NCBI GenBank assembly: GCA_018222585.1
Contig: JAAFAB010000001.1
Location: 186,001 to 250,000, forward strand
Origin: Paracoccaceae bacterium
GTDB lineage: Bacteria > Pseudomonadota > Alphaproteobacteria > Rhodobacterales > Rhodobacteraceae
Direction: 5' to 3'
Length of the DNA: 64,000 nt
Positions 1 through 8,827 of this stretch are shown here, piece by piece. Within the stretch, counting starts at the first letter, position 1, and every line of letters starts with the position of its first letter. The translations under genes and the position numbers were made by a program. Under the pieces are notes generated by a model, which did no database searches, was not told the DNA's origin, and saw nothing but the letters and a program-made list of their open reading frames with translations.

Positions 1-707
1 GTGCCGGGGACGTAGTGCAGGCCGAGGTAGTCGGTGAAAGTGGTGTTGCCGACAAAATAGGCGATGATGCCGAGCGCGCCCGAGGCGATCATCACCGGCA
101 TGATCGCCAGCCCATCCAGCCCGTCGGTCAGGTTCACCGCGTTGGCGGCACCGACGATCACGAACATCGCGAAGGGCACGAAGAAGACACCGAGGTGCAG
201 CAGAACGTCCTTGAAGACCGGCAACGCCAGGGCGAACTGCAGCTCTTCGGGATGGAACCAGCTGGCCCAGAGCGACGCGACCAGGGCGATCAGGAAGCCC
301 AGAAGCAGCCGCATCCTGGCCGAGACCCCCTTGGTGTTCTGCTTGGAAACCTTGGCGTAATCATCGGCAAAGCCGATCAGTCCGAAGGAGAGCGTCACGA
401 AGAGCACCAGCCAGACATAGGCGTTGTCCCAGCGGGCCCAGAGCAACGTCGAGGTGGTCAGCGCACCGACGATCAGCAGCCCGCCCATGGTCGGCGTGCC
501 GGCCTTGGCGAGGTGGGTTTCGGGGCCGTCGTCGCGGATCGGCTGCCCCTTGCCCTGGCTGCGGCGCAGCACGTTGATCAGCCGCGGCCCAAAGAAGAAC
601 CCGAAGAGAAGCGCCGTCAGGAAGGCCCCGCCCGCGCGGAAGGTGATGTAGCGGAAGAGGTTGAACAGGTCTCCGCCATCCGAGAGGGCGGTCAGCCAGT
701 AGAGCAT
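1..707 (-). CDS. mraY: Phospho-N-acetylmuramoyl-pentapeptide transferase (partial)
   Basis: MraY makes lipid I at the inner membrane by moving phospho-MurNAc-pentapeptide onto undecaprenyl phosphate. About 235 N-terminal residues are visible, starting MLYWLTALSDGG at an ATG (705-707, reverse). The frame stays open to the window edge, so the 3' end lies outside. The sequence shows hydrophobic helices, the family motif FADDYAK with the catalytic-type Asp pair near residues 115-116, and further on NAVNLTDGLDGL. It follows murF by about 50 bases on the same strand, the normal dcw order. The identification is firm; only the upstream ribosome site is weak. Confidence 0.96.
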   Translation of the reverse strand, partial: MLYWLTALSDGGDLFNLFRYITFRAGGAFLTALLFGFFFGPRLINVLRRSQGKGQPIRDDGPETHLAKAGTPTMGGLLIVGALTTSTLLWARWDNAYVWLVLFVTLSFGLIGFADDYAKVSKQNTKGVSARMRLLLGFLIALVASLWASWFHPEELQFALALPVFKDVLLHLGVFFVPFAMFVIVGAANAVNLTDGLDGLAIMPVMIASGALGIIAYFVGNTTFTDYLGLHYVPG

Positions 708-756
708 CGGGAGGGAATCCTTTCCGGGGGGCCGTCGGCGGCCTGGGGTACGGCCG

Positions 757-2187
757 TCAGTCGTCGGCGGGATGGCTCAGTTTTCGCAGGGCGTCAACCA
801 CGGTGGAGACCTTCGACCCCTTGGAGCCCTTCACCAGCACGACATCGCCGGCGTCGACCAGGCGCAGGGCCTCGGCGGCGAGAGGCTGGGCGGTCTTGCT
901 GAAGCGGCCCCGGCGGTGATCTGGCAGCGCCTCGTAGAAGGGCCGCATCCGGGTCCCGACACAATGCACCAGGTCGACGTGATCCAGCGCCGGGTGGCGG
1001 GCCATCTCGACGTGCATCTCCATCTCGGCCTCGCCCAGTTCCAGCATCTCGCCCAGCACGGCGATGCGCCGCCCCTGGGCATGGCGGCCGAGGTTGTCGC
1101 GGGGATGGGCGGCGGCCAGGACGTCCAGCGCGGCGCCCATCGAGGCGGGGTTGGCGTTGAAGGCATCGTCGATCAGCTCGAAGGACAGGGCCCGCTCCAG
1201 TGGGTCGAGCACCCGGCGTTGCCGCAGCCCCCGGCCCGCCGGCGGCACCCAGCGACCGAGCGCGGCCAGCGCCAGGGCGCGATCAAGGTCCAGCACATGC
1301 GCCGTGGCCAGCACCGCCAGCGCGTTCAGCGCGAAATGCCGACCCGCCGCCTGCACCTTCCAGGTCACCGGCGTGCGCCAGGCGCGGGCCTCGCAGACCA
1401 GGCAATCCTCGGCCAGGGTGACCTCCAGCAGGCGGTGGTGGCAATGGCGGCTCTCGCCGAAGCGCAGGATCCGCGCGCCGGCCTTGCGGGCGGCGGCGGC
1501 CAGGATCGGCGTTGTCGGCAGGTCGCCGTTGATCACCGCCACGCCGCCCGGCTCCAGCCCCTCGCAGATCGAGCCCTTTTCGCGGGCGATCCCCTCGAGG
1601 CTGTCGAAAGCTTCCAGGTGCGCCGCGACGACGGTGGTGATGATGGCCACATGGGGCCGCGCCAGCCGGGCCAGCGGCGCGATCTCACCGGGGTGGTTCA
1701 TGCCGATCTCGATCACCGCAAGCTCGGTCTCGCGCGGCATTCGCGCCAGGGTCAGCGGCACGCCCCAGTGGTTGTTGTAACTGGCCTCGGCGGCATGGGT
1801 CCTCTTCTGCGCGGCGAAGACATCGCGCATCATCTCCTTGGTCGAAGTCTTGCCCGCCGAGCCGGTGACCGCCACGACCTTGCCCTGCATCCGGGCCCGG
1901 GCCGCGCGGGCCAGCCCTTCCAGCCCCTCCAGCACGTCCTCGACGATCAGCAGCGGCGCGTCGGGCGCCACGCCCTCGGGCACATGGGTCACCAGGGCAG
2001 CCGCCGCGCCCTGCTCGAGCGCCTGGGCGACGAAGTCATGACCGTCCCGCGCCGCCTTCAGCGCGACGAAGAGGTCGCCGGCCACCAGGGTGCGGGTGTC
2101 GATCGAAACACCCTCGGCCTGCCAGTCGCCACGCGCCTCGCCGCCGGTCGCGGCAGCGGCCTCGGCGGCCGTCCAGAGCGCGCTCAT
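757..2187 (-). CDS. murF: UDP-MurNAc-tripeptide--D-alanyl-D-alanine ligase
   Basis: MurF is the cytoplasmic ATP-dependent ligase that adds D-Ala-D-Ala to UDP-MurNAc-tripeptide, completing the peptidoglycan precursor handed to MraY. The protein has 476 residues, the usual length. The N-terminal substrate domain is followed by a Mur-ligase P-loop (VTGSAGKTST, about residues 107-116), and later by the LIDDAFNANPASM and GEMLELG segments typical of MurF. Its ATG overlaps the murE stop by four bases (ATGA), so the two are translationally coupled. An internal regulator or promoter is not visible. Confidence 0.97.
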   Translation of the reverse strand: MSALWTAAEAAAATGGEARGDWQAEGVSIDTRTLVAGDLFVALKAARDGHDFVAQALEQGAAAALVTHVPEGVAPDAPLLIVEDVLEGLEGLARAARARMQGKVVAVTGSAGKTSTKEMMRDVFAAQKRTHAAEASYNNHWGVPLTLARMPRETELAVIEIGMNHPGEIAPLARLARPHVAIITTVVAAHLEAFDSLEGIAREKGSICEGLEPGGVAVINGDLPTTPILAAAARKAGARILRFGESRHCHHRLLEVTLAEDCLVCEARAWRTPVTWKVQAAGRHFALNALAVLATAHVLDLDRALALAALGRWVPPAGRGLRQRRVLDPLERALSFELIDDAFNANPASMGAALDVLAAAHPRDNLGRHAQGRRIAVLGEMLELGEAEMEMHVEMARHPALDHVDLVHCVGTRMRPFYEALPDHRRGRFSKTAQPLAAEALRLVDAGDVVLVKGSKGSKVSTVVDALRKLSHPADD

Positions 2188-3698
2188 GCGAGCCTCCCGT
2201 CCAGCGCGGCGACGGCCACGGACGCCTGTTCGACATCGTCGAAGGGATAGACCACGTCGCCGACGGTCTGGCCGGTCTCGTGCCCCTTGCCGGCGATCAG
2301 CAGCGCATCGCCGGGCCCGAGTGCGTCGACGGCCCGCAGGATCGCCTCGGCGCGGTCGCCGACCTCGATCGCTCCGGGGCAGCCCAGCAGGACCGCCTGG
2401 CGGATCGCGGCCGGATCCTCCGAGCGCGGGTTGTCGTCGGTCACGAAGACCAGGTCGGCGTTCTCGGCGGCCGCCTGGCCCATCAGGGGGCGCTTGGTGC
2501 GGTCGCGGTCGCCGCCGGCGCCAACGATGCAGAGGATCCGGCCCATGACATGCGGGCGCAGCGCCTTCAGCGCGGTCGAGACCGCGTCGGGGGTATGGGC
2601 GTAGTCCACGTAGATCCCCGCGCCATTGTCGCGGGTGGCGGCCAGTTGCATCCGACCACGCACGCCGCTCAGCTGCGGCAGCGCGGCGAAGACCTCTTCC
2701 GGGGCCTCGCCTGTCAGCAGGGCAAGGCCGGCGGCCAGCAGCACGTTCTCTCCCTGGAACCCGCCGATGAGATCGAGGCCCACCTGGTACTCGGCGCCGT
2801 TGAAGCTGACCCTCAGCACCTGCCCGCCGGCGGTGAAACGCCGCCCGATCAACCGCATCTCGGCCTCGGGCGCCTCGCCCACGGTCAGCACATCCAGGCC
2901 GCGATCCTCGGCCCGTTCCGCCATGTCGCTGCCGCGCGCCCCGTCGAGGTTGATCACCGCGTGCCCCTCGGGTGACAGCACCCGGTCAAACAGGCTGGCC
3001 TTGGCGAGGAAGTAGTCGTCGAAGGAGGCGTGATAATCCAGGTGATCCTGGGTGAGATTGGTGAATCCGCCCGCCGCCAGCATCACCCCGTCAAGCCGCC
3101 GCTGCGAGAGACCGTGCGAACTGGCCTCCATCGCGCAATGGGTGACGCCCGCCGCCGCCGCTTCGGCGAGGACGCGGTGCAGGGTGATCGGTTCGGGGGT
3201 GGTATGGGCCAGCGGGGTGGCGAAATCGCCCTCGACCCCGGTGGTGCCGAGGTTGATCGCCTTGTGGCCGAGCGCCTGCCAGATCTGGCGCAGGAAGGTG
3301 GCGACGGAGGTCTTGCCGTTGGTGCCGGTGACGGCAGCCATGACCCGGGGCTGGGCGCCGAACCAGAGCGAGGCGGCGCAGGCGAGCGCCTGGCGCGGAT
3401 CCTCGGCGACAATCAGCGCGGCGCCGGCCTCGGACAGGGTGGGGGCGGCCTGACGGGCGCCCTCGGCATCGGTCAGCACGGCGGAGGCGCCCATGCGCAG
3501 GGCGGCGGGAATGAACTCCGCGCCGTGGATTCGGGTGCCCGGCATGGCGGCGAAGAGGTAGCCCGGGCGCACGTCCCGGCTGTCGACGGCGATGCCGGTG
3601 ATCCGGGGTTCGGCCCCGCCGCGGGCGGTCAGCCCCAGTTCGGACAGGCTCTTGTCCCGGGCGCGGCCGCCCTCGCCCCTGCCGGTCGTGTCTGACAT
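2184..3698 (-). CDS. murE: UDP-MurNAc-L-Ala-D-Glu:meso-diaminopimelate ligase
   Basis: MurE adds meso-diaminopimelate as the third residue of the peptidoglycan stem peptide. The protein has 504 residues, with the P-loop TGTNGKTS at about residues 124-131, the central EASSHGL and LTQDHLDYH motifs, and DNPR at 422-425. DNPR is the signature of mDAP-adding enzymes, as opposed to lysine-adding ones. The KASLF lysine near 233 fits the carbamylated lysine of the family. The first 25 residues are a short charged extension, so a slightly later start is possible. It lies 44 bases after ftsI and overlaps murF. Confidence 0.97.
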   Translation of the reverse strand: MSDTTGRGEGGRARDKSLSELGLTARGGAEPRITGIAVDSRDVRPGYLFAAMPGTRIHGAEFIPAALRMGASAVLTDAEGARQAAPTLSEAGAALIVAEDPRQALACAASLWFGAQPRVMAAVTGTNGKTSVATFLRQIWQALGHKAINLGTTGVEGDFATPLAHTTPEPITLHRVLAEAAAAGVTHCAMEASSHGLSQRRLDGVMLAAGGFTNLTQDHLDYHASFDDYFLAKASLFDRVLSPEGHAVINLDGARGSDMAERAEDRGLDVLTVGEAPEAEMRLIGRRFTAGGQVLRVSFNGAEYQVGLDLIGGFQGENVLLAAGLALLTGEAPEEVFAALPQLSGVRGRMQLAATRDNGAGIYVDYAHTPDAVSTALKALRPHVMGRILCIVGAGGDRDRTKRPLMGQAAAENADLVFVTDDNPRSEDPAAIRQAVLLGCPGAIEVGDRAEAILRAVDALGPGDALLIAGKGHETGQTVGDVVYPFDDVEQASVAVAALDGRLA

Positions 3699-3742
3699 CC
3701 CTTGCCTTTCCGGGCTCCGCCCCGCTGCGGACCGCCGCGCGG

Positions 3743-5530
3743 TCAGTTCGATGTCAGGGTTATATCAGCCGCCCGGTCGGGTTCAATCACGGGCCGCAGG
3801 CCAAGCAGCGGACCGATGCGCCGGATCGCCTCGGCGGCGACCGGAACGGCGGTCCAGCCAGCGGTGCGGCGGTCCTCGCCGTAGATGTAGGTCTCGGCCT
3901 CGTCCAGCATCAGCACCAGCGCGTACTTCGGGTCCGAGGCCGGGAAGATCGACGCGAAGGTCGAGATCGTCCGGTCCTCGTAGTAGCCGCCCGTCGGCTT
4001 CACCTTGTTGGCGGTGCCGGTCTTGCCCGCCACCTCGTAGCCCTCGACCTCACCGAAGGAGGCCGTGCCCTCGGTCACCACCTCGCGCAGCATTCCCTGC
4101 ACGGTGCGGGCAGTGGCCTCGGACATCACGCGGGTGCCTTCGGGCGGGCCATGACGCTTCAGCAGCGTCGGCTTCAGCAGCCGCCCGCCGTTGCCGATGG
4201 CCGCATAGGCCGCCGCCACGTTCATCAGGGAGACCGACATGCCATGGCCGTAGGACACTGTCATGGTGGTCAGCTCGGACCAGTTGGACTGCGTTTCGGG
4301 GCGGGTCGACTTGGCCTCGGCCAGCTCGATCGGAGAGCCGTCCATCAGCCCGAGCCGGCGCAGGAACGCCTGCTGACGCTCGGCCCCGATCTGCTGGCTC
4401 AGCCGCGCGGTGCCGATGTTGGAGCTTTCGACCAGGATCGTGCGCACGTCGGCTTCCTTGCCGATGTAGTGATCGTCCGAGATGGCAAACCGGCCCCAGC
4501 GGATCGGGCCGCGGATGTCGATCACCGTCTCGGGCTTGGCGATGCCCTCTTCCAGCACCTCGGCGATGGTGAACGCCTTGAAGACAGAGCCCAGCTCGTA
4601 GACGCCCTGAACCGCGCGGTTGAACAGCGGGCTGTCGTCGGGATGGCCCGAGGTCGGCGCATGGGGGCGGTCGTTGGGATCGAAATCGGGCAGGCTGGCC
4701 AGGGCCACGACCTCGCCGGTGTCGACATCCATCAGCACCGCCGCCGCGCCCTTGGCCTTCATCAGCTTCATGCCACCGGACAGCACCTGCTCCAGGGCCG
4801 CCTGCACAGTCAGGTCGATCGACAGCTGCAGCGGCTCGTCGGCCCGGCTGGGATCGGAGAGCTGCTCGTCGAATTCATGTTCCAGCCCGGCGGTGCCGCG
4901 GATCTCGGCCCACTGGGTGCCCTCGCGGTCGAAACCGGCGCCGCCGAGGATATGCGCCGCGACGGGCCCGTTGGGATAGAGCCGCATCTCGCGGCGCGCG
5001 AACAGCAGCCCCGGCTCGCCGATGTCATGCACCTGCTGGCGCTGCTCGGGCGAGAGGGTGCGGCGCAGCCAGTAGAACTTGCCGTTGCCGGTGAAACGCC
5101 GCTTCAGCGCCTCCTCGTCCATCTCTGGGAAGATGCGGGCCAGCTCATGCGCGGCGCGCTCGGGCTGGATCATCTGGTGGGGATGGGCATAGAGCGCGGA
5201 GGTCTCCATGTTGGTGGCCAGCAGGCGCCCCTCGCGGTCGGTGATCTCGGCGCGGGTGATGGCGACGGTGGGCGCGGCCGAGGCGGCGCGCGGTTCCTCG
5301 CCGTCCGAGGCGGCCATGACCCCCATGCGCAGCCCGATCACCGAGAAGGCGCAGAAGAAGGCGATGCCCAGCACCAGCAGCCGGGTCTCGGCCCGGGCGC
5401 GGGACTGGTCGCGCATCGCCTCGTGGCGCAGGCGGATGTTCTCGCGCTCGATCACGTCGGGGTTCTCGCCCCGGGCACGGGCTTCGAGAATGCGCGCCAG
5501 CGGGCGCAGGGGGGTGCGCATGTCGGTCAA
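3743..5530 (-). CDS. ftsI: Septal peptidoglycan transpeptidase (PBP3)
   Basis: FtsI is the division-specific class B penicillin-binding protein that cross-links septal peptidoglycan with FtsW. The 595-residue protein has a cytoplasmic basic N-terminus, one membrane anchor at about residues 50-74, a pedestal domain, and a transpeptidase domain. The active-site motifs are all present: SVFK (nucleophile Ser315), SSN (369-371) and KTGT (503-506). It overlaps the ftsL stop by four bases. The cytoplasmic tail before the anchor is about 50 residues and rich in Arg, which is usual for alphaproteobacteria. Confidence 0.97.
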   Translation of the reverse strand: MTDMRTPLRPLARILEARARGENPDVIERENIRLRHEAMRDQSRARAETRLLVLGIAFFCAFSVIGLRMGVMAASDGEEPRAASAAPTVAITRAEITDREGRLLATNMETSALYAHPHQMIQPERAAHELARIFPEMDEEALKRRFTGNGKFYWLRRTLSPEQRQQVHDIGEPGLLFARREMRLYPNGPVAAHILGGAGFDREGTQWAEIRGTAGLEHEFDEQLSDPSRADEPLQLSIDLTVQAALEQVLSGGMKLMKAKGAAAVLMDVDTGEVVALASLPDFDPNDRPHAPTSGHPDDSPLFNRAVQGVYELGSVFKAFTIAEVLEEGIAKPETVIDIRGPIRWGRFAISDDHYIGKEADVRTILVESSNIGTARLSQQIGAERQQAFLRRLGLMDGSPIELAEAKSTRPETQSNWSELTTMTVSYGHGMSVSLMNVAAAYAAIGNGGRLLKPTLLKRHGPPEGTRVMSEATARTVQGMLREVVTEGTASFGEVEGYEVAGKTGTANKVKPTGGYYEDRTISTFASIFPASDPKYALVLMLDEAETYIYGEDRRTAGWTAVPVAAEAIRRIGPLLGLRPVIEPDRAADITLTSN

Positions 5531-5940
5531 GGGCGTTCCCCCATTTCATTGGCACCCATCTCATCGGCCCCCAGTTCATTGCCCCCCTGATCAGAGGCTG
5601 GTCCCAGCGAGGAGACATCGACGGGGTTGTTGAAGATCACTTCCGGCGCCGGCAGCGGCGGGAAGCGGACCTGGGTGATCTTGCCGAACTGCTGCGGATC
5701 CAGCGGCTGCAGCTGCAGGTCGGGGAAGTTGATTTCGGCCAGGTCGCGCAGCCGGTCGGGGCGGTTCAGGTAGGCCCATTCGGCGCGCAGCATGTTGAGC
5801 CGGGTGCGCGACTCGGCGATGCGCCCCTGCAGCTGCTCCGAGCGCGAGATGGCCGACTGGGTCTCGTAGTTCTCGCGGTAGGCCCAGAAGGCCAGCGCGA
5901 TCACGCAGAGGGCGGAGACCAGATAGAGAAAGGTCCTCAT
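5527..5940 (-). CDS. ftsL: Cell division protein FtsL
   Basis: FtsL is the small bitopic divisome protein that forms the FtsQLB complex and helps activate FtsWI. The 137-residue protein has a short cytoplasmic end, a membrane segment at about residues 4-20, a coiled-coil stretch from about 28-58 and the [11 protein letters not shown] motif typical of alphaproteobacterial FtsL. The last 17 residues are odd: [10 protein letters not shown] and NEMGE follow each other as three five-residue units (121-135), encoded by a short DNA tandem repeat. It overlaps both ftsI (ATGA) and rsmH, so it is embedded in a coupled operon. Confidence 0.93.
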   Translation of the reverse strand: MRTFLYLVSALCVIALAFWAYRENYETQSAISRSEQLQGRIAESRTRLNMLRAEWAYLNRPDRLRDLAEINFPDLQLQPLDPQQFGKITQVRFPPLPAPEVIFNNPVDVSSLGPASDQGGNELGADEMGANEMGERP

Positions 5941-6965
5941 CGTCTTTTCCCCTTGTTCTTTCCGGCGGCCCGGGCGCCGGGCATCCCGAGGGCGGCACGG
6001 TCGATCTCTTCGGCGGGCTTGGCGGTGCGTGTGCCGACGCGCAGGCGGGCCGAGCGGGAACGGGGGTTCTCGTCCAGCTCCTGCTCGTCCGGGCCGATGC
6101 CCTTCTTCGTCTTCTGGGTGAAGGCGGCGGCTTCGGCCTCCTGCACCGGTGCGTAGCGGTTGACGTTGCCGGAATGGCCGGTGCGCAGCTGGAAGAAGCG
6201 CTTGACCATGCGGTCCTCGATCGAATGGAAGCTGACCACGGCCAGCTGCCCGCCCGGCTTCAGCGCCCGCTCGGCGGCCATCAGGCCCTCCGCCAGGGCG
6301 CCATATTCATCGTTCACAGCGATGCGCAGCGCCTGGAACGTCCGCGTGGCCGGATGGCTCTGGCCCGGTTTGCCACGCCCGAGGGCGCGCTCGACCAGAT
6401 CGGCCAGCTGCAGCGTGGTCTTGAAGGGGGCATCTTCCCGGGCCCGCAGGATGTACTTGGCGATCCGGCGCGAGGCGCGTTCTTCGCCATAGAGATAGAG
6501 GACATCGGCCAGTTCGGCCTCTTCCATCTCGTTGACCAGATCGGCAGCCGAGGGGCCGGACTGGCTCATCCGCATGTCGAGCGGGCCGTCCTTCATGAAG
6601 GAGAAGCCGCGTTCGGCAAGGTCGAGCTGCATGGAGGACACGCCGAGGTCGAGCACAACGCCATCAAGTCCTTCCGGCGCGTGGGTTTCCGCCACCGCGT
6701 CGAGATTTGCGAAGTTGTTCTGCACGATTTGCAAACGGTCACCGTAGGCCCCGGCCCAGCCCTGCGCCATCTGCAGCGCGAGAGGGTCGCGGTCGATGCC
6801 GATCACCCGGTCGGCGCCCGCCTCAAGCAGGCCGCGCGCATAGCCGCCCGCGCCAAAGGTGCCGTCGATCCAGGTGCCGGAGACAGGCGCCACGGCTGCC
6901 AGCAGCGGGCGCAGCAGGACGGGGACATGCGGCGCCCCGCCAGCGGGAGAGGAACCGCCGGACAT
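5937..6965 (-). CDS. rsmH: 16S rRNA (cytosine-N4)-methyltransferase RsmH
   Basis: RsmH (MraW) uses S-adenosylmethionine to methylate N4 of C1402 in 16S rRNA. The protein has 342 residues, slightly longer than the E. coli form because of a basic tail (GKNKGKRR). Near the N-terminus are HVPVLL and [15 protein letters not shown], the SAM-binding segment. [21 protein letters not shown] and [11 protein letters not shown] follow, all family hallmarks. It starts 3 bases after the mraZ stop and overlaps ftsL by four bases, so it is the second gene of the dcw operon. Confidence 0.97.
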   Translation of the reverse strand: MSGGSSPAGGAPHVPVLLRPLLAAVAPVSGTWIDGTFGAGGYARGLLEAGADRVIGIDRDPLALQMAQGWAGAYGDRLQIVQNNFANLDAVAETHAPEGLDGVVLDLGVSSMQLDLAERGFSFMKDGPLDMRMSQSGPSAADLVNEMEEAELADVLYLYGEERASRRIAKYILRAREDAPFKTTLQLADLVERALGRGKPGQSHPATRTFQALRIAVNDEYGALAEGLMAAERALKPGGQLAVVSFHSIEDRMVKRFFQLRTGHSGNVNRYAPVQEAEAAAFTQKTKKGIGPDEQELDENPRSRSARLRVGTRTAKPAEEIDRAALGMPGARAAGKNKGKRR

Positions 6966-6968
6966 GGC

Positions 6969-7517
6969 CTAGCCCTCTTCCGCGCCGGTGCGGCGCTTGC
7001 GGATCTTGTCGAAGACAGCCTGGGTATTGACCCGGCCATTGCGCACCTGGAGGCTACCCTCTTCGGTCAGGGCCTCGGCCTTGGCGGCGCGGGAGGCCTG
7101 GAACTTCTCGGGCTTCCAGATCTCGAAGGTCTTGCCGCGCCCGACGAAGGTCAGCGGCTCGCCCGGCTCGACGCCGATCTTGTTGCGCAGCACCGCCGGA
7201 AGGACGATGCGGCCCGAGTCGTCGATGGAAAAGTCCTGGGCCTGGGTCTGGTACCAATCGATGAAGGCGTCGGTCTCGGGGTCGCCCTGCTCCATCTCGT
7301 CGATCAGCTCGTCGATCTCGGCCATGGCCTCGACGGTGTAGCATTCGACGCAGTTGGCAAGGTGGTCGCCATAGACCGCGATCATCTGGACATTGCGGCC
7401 CGCGGCCCAGTCGGGGTCCTGGGATTCCAGCACGGCACGGAAGCGGGCGGGGATCGAGACCCGCGCCTTGGAGTCGAGCTTCAACTCCTCTTCACCTCTG
7501 AACCGCCGTGCTCGCAA
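6969..7517 (-). CDS. mraZ: Transcriptional regulator MraZ
   Basis: MraZ is the SpoVT/AbrB-like DNA-binding protein that heads dcw clusters and represses its own operon in E. coli. The 182-residue protein carries two half domains with the paired motifs LDSKARVSIPARFR (near residue 14) and DDSGRIVLPAVLR (near 98). It is about 30 residues longer than E. coli MraZ, through an acidic insert and a C-terminal tail. The only start that keeps the first motif complete is a TTG (7515-7517) giving M-R-A-R-R-F-R-G; the ribosome site is weak. A long structured leader lies upstream. Confidence 0.93.
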   Translation of the reverse strand: MRARRFRGEEELKLDSKARVSIPARFRAVLESQDPDWAAGRNVQMIAVYGDHLANCVECYTVEAMAEIDELIDEMEQGDPETDAFIDWYQTQAQDFSIDDSGRIVLPAVLRNKIGVEPGEPLTFVGRGKTFEIWKPEKFQASRAAKAEALTEEGSLQVRNGRVNTQAVFDKIRKRRTGAEEG

Positions 7518-7577
7518 AACTCTGCCGGCCCTCTTTGCCCCGGGTTGATTCGGTGCGCCCGATGCGCGACCCTGAAA

Positions 7578-7800
7578 CGGAAAACGGCGGATAGGACTGC
7601 TGCCACTGCCCTATCCGCCGCCCTCGTCCCGTCTCCGGGTTGTCCGACTGCGCGCGGCCACCTGGGGGGATGTCTGCTCGCCCCGCGCGCCGGATCTCAG
7701 TTGTTCGGATGAAGGGGGCTGCCTGTACTACTAACTGCCTTGGTGTCGAGGTCTTGCGCCTCTTGTCGCCCCGTCCTCATCTGCAATCATGGTTGCCATG
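7578..7800 (-). ncRNA. upsM: UpsM-like leader sRNA upstream of mraZ
   Basis: In R. sphaeroides the dcw operon has a leader of roughly 270 nt, and an intrinsic terminator inside it releases the sRNA UpsM; the arrangement is described as specific to Rhodobacteraceae. Here a perfect 11-bp hairpin followed by TTTT ends about 64 bases before the mraZ start, which fits that layout. The 3' end (about 7580) is supported by the terminator. The 5' end is inferred only from the expected length of about 200 nt; no confident promoter was recognised, although TGCTAAC at 7811-7817 (reverse) is a possible -10. Confidence 0.6.
7581..7620 (-). terminator. Intrinsic terminator/attenuator in the mraZ leader
   Basis: Arms 7585-7595 and 7610-7620 form a perfect 11-bp stem (CGGCGGATAGG / CCTATCCGCCG) with a 14-nt loop. 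Read on the minus strand the stem is followed directly by TTTTCCGTTT. No gene is seen upstream on this strand that it could terminate, so it most likely works as a partial terminator between the dcw promoter and mraZ. Confidence 0.8.
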
Positions 7801-8193
7801 GGATGACGTGGTTAGCAAATGGTTTTTACGGGCTGACATGGGAAAATGTTGTAACGCAAGGGTCCGCGACACAAGACCTTGGGGGCTGTGACCCGCAAGG
7901 CGCAGCTCAATTAGCGACAGTACGCAGGCGCATCCACCAGATATTGAGGGATTTGCCCTCTCGCCCGGTTGGCCCACTCCGTCCCATGTTTTTCCAGAAA
8001 TTTCCCGGCACGCGCCGCCGGAGGTCTCTTGACCGGGAAGATTCAGCTGATCACGACGGGATCTCGTCCGCTCACCGCGAGGTGATTCGCAACTTGTGGC
8101 CGATCTGTCGCCCTCCCCTGCGCCATCCTCCGCGCACGCCCCTGCCCTATGGAACCCGGCGCGCGCCCCTCGGGACAGCGCGCCGGGCACAGC
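7801..8193. other. Gene-free stretch between the VOC gene and the mraZ leader
   Basis: I see no convincing coding region here. Open frames on both strands have an amino-acid composition unlike real proteins and no start signals. The part nearest 7800-7860 is relatively AT-rich and probably holds the dcw promoter. The rest shows nothing I can name. Confidence 0.5.
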
Positions 8194-8616
8194 TCAGCCC
8201 GCAGGCAGGAGGTCGGGATTCCAGACGATTTCCCAGAGGTGCCCATCGGGATCGGTGAAGTAACCCGCGTAGCCACCGTAGAAGGTGTCTCCCGGCGCCT
8301 TGACCATCCGCGCCCCGGCCCCGGCCGCCAGGGCCATGATCTGATCCACCTCGTCGCGGGACCTGACATTGTGGCCGATGCTGACCGCCGTGGACGAAAC
8401 CGGCGCCTCGGGCAGGCCGGTGTCATGGGCCAGGTCGGCCTGCGCCCAGAGCGCCAGCTTCATCCCGCCGGAAAGATCGAAGAAGACGACGGCGCCATGG
8501 GCGAACTGCTGCCCGATGATGCCCTCGGTCGGCAGGCCGAGGCCATCGCGGTAGAAACCGAGTGCGCGCTCAAGATCGGCGACGGCAAGCGTGAGAACGG
8601 TGATCGAAGGTGTCAT
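8194..8616 (-). CDS. VOC (glyoxalase/bleomycin-resistance) family protein
   Basis: This is a 140-residue single-module vicinal-oxygen-chelate protein. The start chosen is the ATG at 8616, because AAAGGG lies seven bases upstream; an ATG two codons earlier is also possible. The protein starts with an ITVLTLAVADLERALGFYRDGLGLP beta-alpha unit and ends with GYFTDPDGHLWEIVWNP, the usual VOC C-terminus with a metal-ligand-type Glu. Such proteins are lyases, dioxygenases or resistance proteins, and the substrate cannot be told from the sequence. It stands alone, with mrp downstream on the other side of a hairpin. Confidence 0.85.
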   Translation of the reverse strand: MTPSITVLTLAVADLERALGFYRDGLGLPTEGIIGQQFAHGAVVFFDLSGGMKLALWAQADLAHDTGLPEAPVSSTAVSIGHNVRSRDEVDQIMALAAGAGARMVKAPGDTFYGGYAGYFTDPDGHLWEIVWNPDLLPAG

Positions 8617-8792
8617 GTCCATACCCTTTCTATCGGCACCCGCGGGATGCGGGCGCCCTGATAGTCTTGGGCCGCCAGCGGGTGACGGAAGGACTCGCAC
8701 AGCGAGGGCCGGGCCAACCTTCCCGTGCCTAACCTGTTTCAGACAGGACGGAGGTAGCGCCCTAGCGGGGCCTGGTCAACTGCAACAGGAGA

Positions 8793-8820
8793 GAGAGGGC
8801 CCGGCGCGGCGGGCCCTCTG
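8793..8820 (-). terminator. Strong hairpin after mrp
   Basis: Arms 8794-8803 and 8810-8819 form a 10-bp GC-rich stem around a 6-nt loop, 8 bases beyond the mrp stop codon. Downstream on the minus strand is a pyrimidine-rich CTCTCCTGTTG rather than a clean T-run, so termination efficiency is uncertain. Confidence 0.5.
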
Positions 8821-8827
8821 ACAGGAG

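Noticed and set aside
7740-8258. 172-codon plus-strand open frame over the dcw leader
   Set aside because: Composition not protein-like, and it overlaps the VOC gene antisense.
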